A stretch of 6,243 nt of DNA from Thermoplasmata archaeon (GTDB lineage Archaea; Thermoplasmatota; Thermoplasmata; Lutacidiplasmatales; UBA184), in the NCBI GenBank assembly GCA_030039865.1, contig JASHUS010000107.1, positions 1 to 6,243 on the forward strand. The letters are read 5' to 3'. The translations under genes and the position numbers were made by a program. Under the pieces are notes generated by a model. It did not search any database, was not told where the DNA came from, and saw nothing but the letters and a program-made list of their open reading frames with translations. This document shows positions 1-5,667 of this stretch, in pieces (position 1 is the first letter of the stretch; every line of letters begins with the position of its first letter).

Positions 1-1448
1 AGCAGGACGTTCTTGCGCCGCGTGTACGTCTCGAGCGCGCGGGCGCCCTGCTCGGAGCCGAGGCCGCTCCCCTTCACCCCCGCGAACGGCGTCTGGGGGT
101 GGCTCATCGGCGCCTCGTTCACCATGACCATCCCGCTCTCGAGCCGGCGGGCGACCGTGTGGGCGGTCGCGAGGTCGCGGGTCCAGACGGCACCGAGCAG
201 GCCATAGCTCGTGTCGTTCGCCTGACGGATCGCGTCCTCGGTCTCGGTGAACGTGGAGACCGTGAGGACCGGCCCGAAGATCTCCTCGCGGACGGCCCGC
301 GACGTCGCGGGGACGCCCGCCAGGATCGTCGGGAGCACGAAGTTCCCCGCCGCGAGCTCGGGCGCGCTCGCCCGCAGCCCGCCCGACACGACCGACCCGC
401 CGTCGGACTTGGCGACGTCGACGTACTCGAGCACCCGCGTCGCCTGGTCGGCCGAGACGAGCGGCCCCATCTCCACGCCGTCCTCGATCCCGGGGCCGAG
501 CTTCATCGCCTCCGCGATCGCGCGGACCTTCGCGACCACGGCCTCGCGAACGCTCTCGTGGACGAGGAGGCGCGACGCGGCCCAGCACATCTGGCCCGCG
601 TTCTGGAAGATCCCGTAGCCGATCGCGCGCGCGGCCCGGTCGAAGTCCGCGTCCGGGAAGACGACGACGGGTCCCTTGCCCCCGAGCTCGAGCGTGAGCG
701 GCAGCATCCGTCGACCGGCGAGCTCGGAGATCCGGCGTCCGACGTCACCACTTCCCGTGAACGTCACCGACCGGCACCGGGGATCGTCGACGAGCGCTTC
801 GCCAACCTCGGATCCCGGCCCGACGACGACGTTGAAGATCCCCTCCGGTACCCCGGCTTCGCGTGCGAGGCGCGCGAACGCGATCGCGGTCAGCGGGGTG
901 AGGCTCGCCGGCTTCAGGACGACCGAGTTGCCCGCGGCGAGCGCCGGAGCGACCGATCGAACCGAGAGGAGGAGGGGGTAGTTCCACGGAGCGATGTGGA
1001 CGGTCGTGCCGAGCGGCTCCCGCAGCGTGTAGTCGAAGCGGGGACCGGGCACCGGGATCGTCTCGCCCTCGATCTTGTCGGCGAGGCCACCGAAGTACTC
1101 GAGCGTGCGGACCACGTAGGCGATGTCGCCCCGCGACTCGCGCAGCGGTTTGCCCATATTGCGGGTCTCGAGACGGGCGAACCCCTCGAGCTGGGCCTCG
1201 AGCAGGGCGGCGAGCTTGAGCAGGGCCTTCGCCCGACGGGCGCCGTCGTCCTGCGACCAGTTCGATTCCCGGAACGCGCGATCGGCCACCTCCATCGCGG
1301 CGTGGGCATCGTCGGCGGAGGCGACCGCGACCTCCGCGAGGAGCCGGTTCGTCGCGGGATCGAGCACGGGTCGGCGCTCGCCGCGTCCGCCCGGCACGTC
1401 CTTGCCGCCGATGTAGAGATCGTAGGGAGCTTCGAGGACCGTCGCCAT
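1..1448 (-). CDS. NAD(P)-dependent aldehyde dehydrogenase, C-terminus cut by window edge
   Basis: The frame is open from ATG at 1448 to the window edge without a stop: 482 complete codons plus two bases. Family members are usually about 480-500 residues, so only a short C-terminal tail is missing. It oxidises an aldehyde to its carboxylate in the cytoplasm using NAD(P)+. Family hallmarks are all visible: APWNYP with the oxyanion-hole Asn at 156, Lys179 of the cofactor site, FTGS at 230-233, general base Glu254 in LELGGK, catalytic nucleophile Cys288 in GQMCWA, and EEIFGP with Glu389. The residue three after Lys179 is Ser182, as in the NADP-preferring GabD (KPAS), where NAD enzymes such as ALDH2 have Glu; NADP use is therefore plausible. 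The substrate cannot be read from the sequence; succinate-semialdehyde, betaine-aldehyde or other aliphatic aldehyde dehydrogenases are all possible. The next upstream ATG (1478) is in another frame, and no Shine-Dalgarno precedes 1448, so a leaderless mRNA is likely. The gene is divergent from the zinc-ribbon gene. Confidence 0.93.
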   Translation of the reverse strand, partial: MATVLEAPYDLYIGGKDVPGGRGERRPVLDPATNRLLAEVAVASADDAHAAMEVADRAFRESNWSQDDGARRAKALLKLAALLEAQLEGFARLETRNMGKPLRESRGDIAYVVRTLEYFGGLADKIEGETIPVPGPRFDYTLREPLGTTVHIAPWNYPLLLSVRSVAPALAAGNSVVLKPASLTPLTAIAFARLAREAGVPEGIFNVVVGPGSEVGEALVDDPRCRSVTFTGSGDVGRRISELAGRRMLPLTLELGGKGPVVVFPDADFDRAARAIGYGIFQNAGQMCWAASRLLVHESVREAVVAKVRAIAEAMKLGPGIEDGVEMGPLVSADQATRVLEYVDVAKSDGGSVVSGGLRASAPELAAGNFVLPTILAGVPATSRAVREEIFGPVLTVSTFTETEDAIRQANDTSYGLLGAVWTRDLATAHTVARRLESGMVMVNEAPMSHPQTPFAGVKGSGLGSEQGARALETYTRRKNVL

Positions 1449-1473
1449 GGGACCGGAGTACCGGCGCCGGACC

Positions 1474-1487
1474 ACATATCCGTTCGG
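1474..1487 (-). promoter_or_regulatory. Putative archaeal BRE/TATA element for the aldehyde dehydrogenase
   Basis: On the minus strand the sequence reads CGAACGGATATGT. It contains a BRE-like CGAAC followed by an AT-containing TATA-like core (ATATGT). The core centre is about 28-29 bp upstream of the dehydrogenase ATG at 1448. That is the spacing expected for a leaderless archaeal transcript starting at or next to the ATG, and it agrees with the lack of a Shine-Dalgarno there. It is one of the few AT-rich spots in this gap. The match to consensus is modest. Confidence 0.35.
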
Positions 1488-1521
1488 AGTCTCCGGAGTG
1501 CTTCCGATCCCGGCGACGTCA

Positions 1522-1537
1522 ACTCTTTGTGGAGAGT
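1522..1537. repeat. Small inverted repeat in divergent intergenic region
   Basis: ACTCT (1522-1526) and AGAGT (1533-1537) are perfect complements around a 6-nt spacer, TTGTGG. The repeat lies near the middle of the 175-nt gap between the divergent dehydrogenase and zinc-ribbon genes, so it could be an operator half-site pair or simply chance. The TTTGTGG in the spacer is also the nearest thing to an AT-rich core for the rightward gene, but I do not call it a promoter. Confidence 0.2.
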
Positions 1538-1561
1538 CGCCTTACGGCCCGGCTGAGGCTG

Positions 1562-1579
1562 GCCGGGGTCTTTCCCGGC
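1562..1579. repeat. GC-rich 6-bp stem hairpin in the leader of the zinc-ribbon gene
   Basis: GCCGGG (1562-1567) and CCCGGC (1574-1579) form a perfect 6-bp stem with the 6-nt loop GTCTTT. It is followed by CAAGACG rather than a U-tract. It lies 45 nt upstream of the zinc-ribbon ATG, so it would sit in a 5' leader if transcription starts further upstream. CCCGGCT also occurs as a direct repeat at 1548-1554 and 1574-1580. Such stems are common by chance in GC-rich DNA. Confidence 0.25.
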
Positions 1580-1611
1580 TCAAGACGCCGACCTCCCCCG
1601 CGGGAGATGCC

Positions 1612-1618
1612 GGGGGTG
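1612..1618 (+). promoter_or_regulatory. Shine-Dalgarno-like site deciding the zinc-ribbon gene start
   Basis: GGGGGTG matches the canonical GGAGGTG at six of seven positions and ends 5 nt before the ATG at 1624. It supports that ATG over any earlier codon in the same open frame, which stays open back to 1447. The run C1595-C1599 could pair with G1612-G1616 and hide this site in a folded leader. Confidence 0.5.
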
Positions 1619-1623
1619 TCGGG

Positions 1624-2352
1624 ATGCCGTCTGCCGGCCAGATCGAGTGCGAGTATTGTGGCGGGCTGAGCTCCTCCGGTAGCACGGCGTGTGATCAGTG
1701 CGGCCGGCCGTTCTGGGGTGGTCTCCACGGCCGGGGGGGCCTACGCGGCCGGTCCACGGAGATGTTCTCTCGTCACGTCGGGAGCCTCAAACCCCGGGAA
1801 CCCGGACCGGGCGTGGCCGGGCCGAAGTTGGCGATCGCCGCCGTCGTCATCGTGATCGCGGTGATGGTCTCGGGGGTAGCGCTGTACTACCACGGCGATC
1901 TCGGCGCATCGCATGCGTCGAGCGGTACGCTCCGGACCGACCTGTGCACCGCCCCCGGGGGAGACTTCTGCGCCGGGAGCGTGATCATGTTGCCGTTCGT
2001 CGAGGAGGGGCGCGACGTCAACGTGAGCCTGTGCGAGTCGATCGTCCCCAACGGGACCGGCGACCATGTCGAGTTGTCGTACCTGTCGAGCGTCCCGATG
2101 TTCGGTGTCATCGTGCCGTCGGGGCTCTACTGGGGCACGACCGTGACGTTCCTCTACAATCCCTCGGGTTACTTCAACAACTCCACGGCGATGGGCGAGG
2201 CCGCCTGGAACTCCGGGCGGGTCTCGGGCCATCAGTCGCTGACGATCGCGATCCCGACGGACGTCCACGAGTGGTGCCTCGCCTGGTGGGATCCGGGGCC
2301 GTCGGGCGACGTCGTGCTGGGCTCCAATGCCACCCTCACGTACCAGTCGTAG
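1624..2352 (+). CDS. Membrane-anchored zinc-ribbon protein with glycosylatable ectodomain, unknown function
   Basis: I do not recognise a named family for this 242-residue protein, but its layout is clear. An N-terminal zinc ribbon has two CxxC knuckles (C9/C12 and C23/C26). A Gly/Arg-rich linker (about 31-66) follows, then one hydrophobic segment at about 68-88 with positive residues before it, so the ribbon should face the cytoplasm. The remaining roughly 150 residues would be extracellular. They hold four Cys (108, 116, 137, 218; enough for two disulfides), N-glycosylation sequons at N133, N143, N185/N186 and N235, and alternating hydrophobic patterns suggesting a small beta-sandwich. The start at 1624 is chosen for its Shine-Dalgarno-like site and because the ribbon begins right after it; the frame upstream back to 1447 has no recognisable protein character. 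A surface sensor, receptor-like or envelope protein is possible. The gene converges with the glycosyltransferase gene, with 21 nt between the stops. Confidence 0.8.
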   Translation: MPSAGQIECEYCGGLSSSGSTACDQCGRPFWGGLHGRGGLRGRSTEMFSRHVGSLKPREPGPGVAGPKLAIAAVVIVIAVMVSGVALYYHGDLGASHASSGTLRTDLCTAPGGDFCAGSVIMLPFVEEGRDVNVSLCESIVPNGTGDHVELSYLSSVPMFGVIVPSGLYWGTTVTFLYNPSGYFNNSTAMGEAAWNSGRVSGHQSLTIAIPTDVHEWCLAWWDPGPSGDVVLGSNATLTYQS

Positions 2353-2373
2353 AACCAACGGCGGCCGTCGCGA

Positions 2374-3525
2374 CTAGCCGGACTGTTGGCGCGACGGATA
2401 GGCGCGTCCCTTCCACTGCATCGGCCGTCCGCTCAGATGGCGGCGGATCGCCGTCGCGAAGAGCGCCACGAAGAAGCCGGCCGCGAGCGGATAGAGGAGA
2501 CCGTAACGCCCGGGCGTCCCGAGCGAGCGACTGAAGGCGAAGTGCTTGCCGAAGAGCGCCACGTAGAGGAACGCCCCCACGCCGACGAGGACGAGGCTGC
2601 CCGTCCAGATCGCGTACGGGAGCAGCGCGAGCGGGATCAGGTAGAATCCGAGGACCCCGCCGATGTCCGCGAGCAGGCGGCGGGGGGGATGGTCGGGGCC
2701 GCTCAGATTCTTCAGCAGCCCCTCGAACATCTCGACCCGGTCGCGATACATCCGCGTGATCGCGAGCTCGGGGGCCCACGCGACGCGCAGCCGTCGTCCG
2801 GCGGCCCGGTAACGACGGGCGATCGCGACGTCCTCCTGGACGATGTCCCGAACGGCCTCGTGGCCCCCGAGCTCGAGGTACGTCGTGCGTGGCGTGAGCC
2901 AGAATTGGCCGTTCGCCATCGCGGTCTTCGAGTTGTCTCGGTTCACATGAGCCGCCCGGAAGGCGAGCAGCGTGAGCTGCGCGAAGTACGGCAGCACGAC
3001 GCATTCCCAGAACCCGACCGTCTCGATGCGGGCGGCGAGCGAGGCGAGGTCCGCCCGCTCGTCGAGAGCCCAGTCGATCGTCCGACGGACGGCGCTCGGA
3101 TCCGTTCGGACGTCGGCATCGAGGAACAGGAGCCATTCTCCGTCGGTCGCATGGGCACCGGTCCAGCAGGCCCAGTTCTTGCCGGTCCAGCCGGGGGGAA
3201 GCGGCGGGGTGTCGACCAGGCGTACCCGGGGCGCTCGCTGGAGCACGATCTCCCGGGTCCGGTCGGTCGAACCGTCCTCGACCACGACGATCTCGAGGTT
3301 GGGGTAGTCCTGGGCGAGAAGCGTGTCGAGCGTCGCGGGCAGCTGGTCCTCCTCGTTGCGCGCCGCGATGACGACGCTCACCTTCGGGCGCGGCCGGGTA
3401 CCGGTCGGCGGGGGCGCCGGCACCAGCTTCACCATCTGGTAGGCCAGCACGATCGCCGCGCCCTGGTAGAGGAGCACGAGGACCGCCGCGGCCACGAGGC
3501 CGACGACCACCGCGAGCGGGAGCAT
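2374..3525 (-). CDS. Membrane-bound family 2 glycosyltransferase (CrtQ/HpnB-like)
   Basis: This 383-residue enzyme has one N-terminal membrane segment (about 4-28), a cytoplasmic GT-A catalytic domain (about 48-275) and three C-terminal membrane segments (about 287-307, 309-327, 341-361). The GT2 signatures are present: VSVVIAARNEE at 49-59, EDGSTD at 83-88, the metal-binding DAD at 136-138, and QED at 230-232 where the catalytic base lies. The segment LPPGWTGKNWAC (109-120) and the later RMYRD with a following LLKNL are typical of the CrtQ/HpnB-like group, whose characterised members glycosylate carotenoid or other isoprenoid lipids. An activated sugar is probably transferred to a membrane lipid; donor and acceptor are unknown. 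The frame extends to an ATG at 3612. I reject that start because those 29 codons include AGA, CTA, CGA, TTT and CCT, overlap the helicase start, and precede the natural signal-anchor start. The gene is divergent from the helicase and probably leaderless. Confidence 0.88.
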   Translation of the reverse strand: MLPLAVVVGLVAAAVLVLLYQGAAIVLAYQMVKLVPAPPPTGTRPRPKVSVVIAARNEEDQLPATLDTLLAQDYPNLEIVVVEDGSTDRTREIVLQRAPRVRLVDTPPLPPGWTGKNWACWTGAHATDGEWLLFLDADVRTDPSAVRRTIDWALDERADLASLAARIETVGFWECVVLPYFAQLTLLAFRAAHVNRDNSKTAMANGQFWLTPRTTYLELGGHEAVRDIVQEDVAIARRYRAAGRRLRVAWAPELAITRMYRDRVEMFEGLLKNLSGPDHPPRRLLADIGGVLGFYLIPLALLPYAIWTGSLVLVGVGAFLYVALFGKHFAFSRSLGTPGRYGLLYPLAAGFFVALFATAIRRHLSGRPMQWKGRAYPSRQQSG

Positions 3526-3547
3526 CGACCGGCCTAGTCGGGTCCCG

Positions 3548-3556
3548 TTAAAGGAA
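3548..3556. promoter_or_regulatory. Putative shared TATA element between glycosyltransferase and helicase
   Basis: TTAAAGGAA is the only AT-rich patch in the 61-nt gap between the two divergent genes. Read on the minus strand (TTCCTTTAA), its centre is about 25 bp upstream of the glycosyltransferase ATG at 3525, the right distance for a leaderless archaeal transcript. Read on the plus strand (TTAAAGG), it would place a start site near 3576, giving the helicase a leader of about 10 nt before its TTG. One symmetrical TATA element could therefore serve both directions. The BRE match is not strong on either side. Confidence 0.4.
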
Positions 3557-3564
3557 TGCTCTCT

Positions 3565-3574
3565 CTTCGCGAAG
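3565..3574. promoter_or_regulatory. 10-bp perfect palindrome at the presumed helicase transcription start
   Basis: CTTCGCGAAG is perfectly palindromic. It lies between the candidate TATA element (3548-3556) and the helicase start codon, just before the inferred transcription start near 3576. A bound repressor there could block the helicase, and perhaps the divergent gene. A 10-bp palindrome somewhere in the intergenic DNA is not very improbable, so the operator idea is weak. Confidence 0.2.
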
Positions 3575-3586
3575 CGGGCAGGGACC

Positions 3587-5191
3587 TTGGCGACCGTCGA
3601 GCATCCGCGCATACGTCCCGGAACGCTCGAGTCCCGGCGCTATCAGGACGAGATCGGCGCGAGCGCCGCCGCTCACAACACGCTCGTGGTCCTCCCCACT
3701 GGGCTCGGCAAGACGTCGATCGCGCTCCGCGTCATGGCGGAGTACCTCCGGCGCGAGCCGACCCGCTCGGTCCTCTTCCTGGCGCCGACACGGCCCCTGG
3801 TCGTCCAGCACGCGCGCAGCGTCCGGGAGACGCTCTTCGCGCCCGAGCCGCTGACCTTCACCGGTGCGATCCCGCCGGATCGACGCAGCGCGCTGCTCCA
3901 TCCACCGCAAGTGGTGGTCGCGACGCCCCAGGTCATCGCGAACGACCTCGCCGAGGGCCACTTTCCGCTCGACGCGTTCTCGCTGATCGTCTTCGACGAG
4001 GCTCACCGCGCGGTCGGGGATTACCCGTACGTGGCGATCGGGCGGGCCAACCAGGCCGGGCCCCGGGCCCGGGTCCTGGCGATGACCGCGTCGCCCGGTG
4101 GCAGCCTCCCGCGCATCCGGGAGGTGTGGGCGAACCTCGGCATCGAGCGTTTCGAATACCGGACCGAGAACGACGCCGACGTGGCACCGTACATCCACGG
4201 GGTGAGCGTGGTGCCGGTCTCGGTCCCGGTCCCCCCCGAGGTTCGCCATCTGGCCATCCTCCTCCGCACGGCGGTCCAGCGTCAGATCGAGGTGCTCCGG
4301 GGCCTCGACCTCATTCCGGGCGCCGAGGCCAACCGGCGCGTGCTGCTCGACGTCGGCGCGCGCCTCCATCGCCTGATCGAGGCCGAGCGCCGCCAGAGTG
4401 GTTCCGCCTCGGGGATCGTCTGGAAGGCGGTCACGGCCCAATCGGCCGCGATGAAGGGACTCCATGCGCTCGAGCTCATCGAGAGCCAGGGTGTCGACGC
4501 CCTCCGGGAGTTCCTCGCGCGGCAGCAGCCTCCGACCGGGCGCCGGATGACGCCCGCGCAGCACGCGTTCCTCGAAGATCCCGACGTGCAGGACGTCCGC
4601 CGCCGTCTCGCCACGCTGACGATCGAGCACCCGAAGATCGAGACCGCCGTACGCGTCGTGACCGACGAGCTCTCCCGCAACCCGAGCGCGCGCGTGATCG
4701 TCTTCGCCCAGTACCGCGACTCCGTGGATCGGTTGGTCGAGGAGCTCGGGCGGGCCGGTGGGGGCGCGGTGCGACCGGCCCGTTTCGTCGGCCAGGCGGC
4801 GCACGGAGAGGACCCCGGCCTCTCGCAACGCGAGCAGGTCGCGCTGCTGGACCGGTTCCGCGCGGGCGAGGTCAACTGCCTCGTCGCTACCTCGGTCGCG
4901 GAGGAGGGTCTCGACATTCCCGCGACGGACCTCGTCGTCTTCTACGAGCCGATCCCTGACGTGATCCGAACAATCCAGCGGCGCGGCCGGACCGGGCGGG
5001 CGCGCGTCGGGCGCGCGGTCGTCCTCGTGGCGGAGGGGACCCGCGACGTGAGCCTGCAACGCGCCGCCTTCGCTCGGGAACGCCGCATGCACGAGATGCT
5101 CGAGAAGGTACAGGCGGACGCGGCGCGAGGCTTCGCCCCGGCCGCCCCGGAGCCCCGTCGGGTCCAGCGGATGCTGAACGAGTTCGGCTAG
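3587..5191 (+). CDS. hef: Hef/FANCM-like SF2 DNA helicase, helicase-only form
   Basis: This 534-residue ATP-dependent helicase matches the archaeal Hef family, the FANCM relatives that unwind or remodel forked and branched DNA. Motifs run in order: RRYQ at 17-20, Walker A LPTGLGKT at 36-43, APTRPLVVQH (Ia) at 66-75, VATPQ (Ib) at 111-115, DEAH at 137-140, TASPG (III) at 167-171, VIVFAQYR (IV) at 370-377, FVGQ at 400-403, ATSVAEEGLDIP (V) at 434-445, and QRRGRTGR (VI) at 464-471. Residues about 215-345 correspond to the helical insert between the two RecA-like domains. Characterised Hef proteins continue into an XPF-type nuclease with helix-hairpin-helix domain; this one stops after a short tail, near where that linker would begin. 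The start is TTG at 3587: no in-frame ATG precedes the Walker A motif, and the presumed promoter lies just upstream. The gene converges with dut and its stop overlaps the dut stop. A separate nuclease partner elsewhere in the genome is possible. Confidence 0.93.
   Translation: MATVEHPRIRPGTLESRRYQDEIGASAAAHNTLVVLPTGLGKTSIALRVMAEYLRREPTRSVLFLAPTRPLVVQHARSVRETLFAPEPLTFTGAIPPDRRSALLHPPQVVVATPQVIANDLAEGHFPLDAFSLIVFDEAHRAVGDYPYVAIGRANQAGPRARVLAMTASPGGSLPRIREVWANLGIERFEYRTENDADVAPYIHGVSVVPVSVPVPPEVRHLAILLRTAVQRQIEVLRGLDLIPGAEANRRVLLDVGARLHRLIEAERRQSGSASGIVWKAVTAQSAAMKGLHALELIESQGVDALREFLARQQPPTGRRMTPAQHAFLEDPDVQDVRRRLATLTIEHPKIETAVRVVTDELSRNPSARVIVFAQYRDSVDRLVEELGRAGGGAVRPARFVGQAAHGEDPGLSQREQVALLDRFRAGEVNCLVATSVAEEGLDIPATDLVVFYEPIPDVIRTIQRRGRTGRARVGRAVVLVAEGTRDVSLQRAAFARERRMHEMLEKVQADAARGFAPAAPEPRRVQRMLNEFG
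5188..5191. other. CTAG serving as stop codon for two convergent genes
   Basis: The palindrome CTAG contains the helicase stop (TAG, 5189-5191, plus strand) and the dut stop (TAG as complement of 5188-5190, minus strand). The two convergent reading frames thus overlap by four bases and share no spacer. No room is left between them for a dedicated terminator, so each transcript must run into the antisense of the other gene before ending. Confidence 0.95.
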
Positions 5192-5655
5192 CGGCCCGTG
5201 CTACCGAAGCCGCCGCGTCGCGACTCCGTCAACTCGACGCGACCGAGGGTGAAGGTGGTCGGAAAGTCCTCGACGAGCCGTATCTGGGCGACTCGATCGC
5301 CGATCTCGATGTGGTACCGACCGTCGAGAAGGTAGGTGAGCGGTACCCGGACCTCGCCGGAGTAGTCCGCGTCGATCGTGCCGGGGGCGTTCACCATCTG
5401 GACCCCACGGCTCGCGAGGCCGCTGCGGGGTCGGACTTCGAGGAAGGTTCCGCGGGGGCAGCGCATCTTGAGGCCGGTACGGACGAGGGTCACCCGGCCG
5501 CGTTCGAGGTCGATGCTCTCGGCCGAGGCTAGATCGAAGCACGCCGAACCTTCCGTCGCGCGTACGGGCAGGGGGACGGCGGGGGCATCGGCCAATCGCT
5601 CCACCACGATCTCGCGGGCGCGACGGGGCACGGCCTCGCGGAATCCCGGACGCAC
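5188..5655 (-). CDS. dut: Trimeric dUTPase (deoxyuridine 5'-triphosphate nucleotidohydrolase)
   Basis: This enzyme hydrolyses dUTP to dUMP and pyrophosphate, keeping uracil out of DNA and supplying dUMP for thymidylate synthesis; it acts as a cytoplasmic homotrimer. At 155 residues it has the normal family length and all five motifs: I, GSACFDL at 36-42 with Asp41; II, RPRSGLASRGV at 75-85; III, NAPGTIDADYSGE at 89-101 with catalytic Asp95 and Tyr98, which excludes ribose; IV, GDRVAQIRLV at 119-128; V, RRGGFGSTG at 146-154 with Phe150 to stack on uracil. Motif I has Cys-Phe where Gly-Tyr is more usual, a mild variation. The glycine-rich motif V and motif III distinguish it from dCTP deaminase. 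The start is GTG at 5655, 12 nt after the upstream regulator's stop. GTG codons at 5631, 5607 or 5604 are alternatives; the last two sit where many dUTPases begin. It is probably translated from a message shared with the regulator. Confidence 0.93.
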   Translation of the reverse strand: MRPGFREAVPRRAREIVVERLADAPAVPLPVRATEGSACFDLASAESIDLERGRVTLVRTGLKMRCPRGTFLEVRPRSGLASRGVQMVNAPGTIDADYSGEVRVPLTYLLDGRYHIEIGDRVAQIRLVEDFPTTFTLGRVELTESRRGGFGSTGR

Positions 5656-5667
5656 TTGGGCGTTGCG

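Noticed and set aside
99..1556. Long plus-strand open frame of 485 codons opposite the aldehyde dehydrogenase
   Set aside because: The product is a low-complexity Arg/Asp/Glu-rich string with no motif. It is the antisense shadow of a gene with every ALDH catalytic residue, as expected from GC-rich codon bias.
1447..1623. Extension of the zinc-ribbon gene upstream to 1447
   Set aside because: It would overlap the dehydrogenase start and use up the whole promoter gap. It has no protein-like pattern, and a Shine-Dalgarno-like site points to 1624.
2353..2373. Terminator between the convergent zinc-ribbon and glycosyltransferase genes
   Set aside because: The 21-nt gap has no T-run on either strand and no stable hairpin followed by one, so no terminator can be called.
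2386..3537. Plus-strand open frame of 383 codons opposite the glycosyltransferase
   Set aside because: It mirrors the real glycosyltransferase almost exactly and encodes an uninformative charged sequence with no motifs.
3526..3612. N-terminal extension of the glycosyltransferase from an ATG at 3612
   Set aside because: The 29 codons include several unlike the gene body (AGA, CTA, CGA, TTT, CCT). They would overlap the helicase start and remove the promoter-like element. The membrane anchor starts naturally at 3525.
3548..5092. Long minus-strand open frame of 514 codons opposite the helicase
   Set aside because: It has no recognisable domain and Arg/Asp-rich shadow composition. The opposite strand encodes an intact SF2 helicase.
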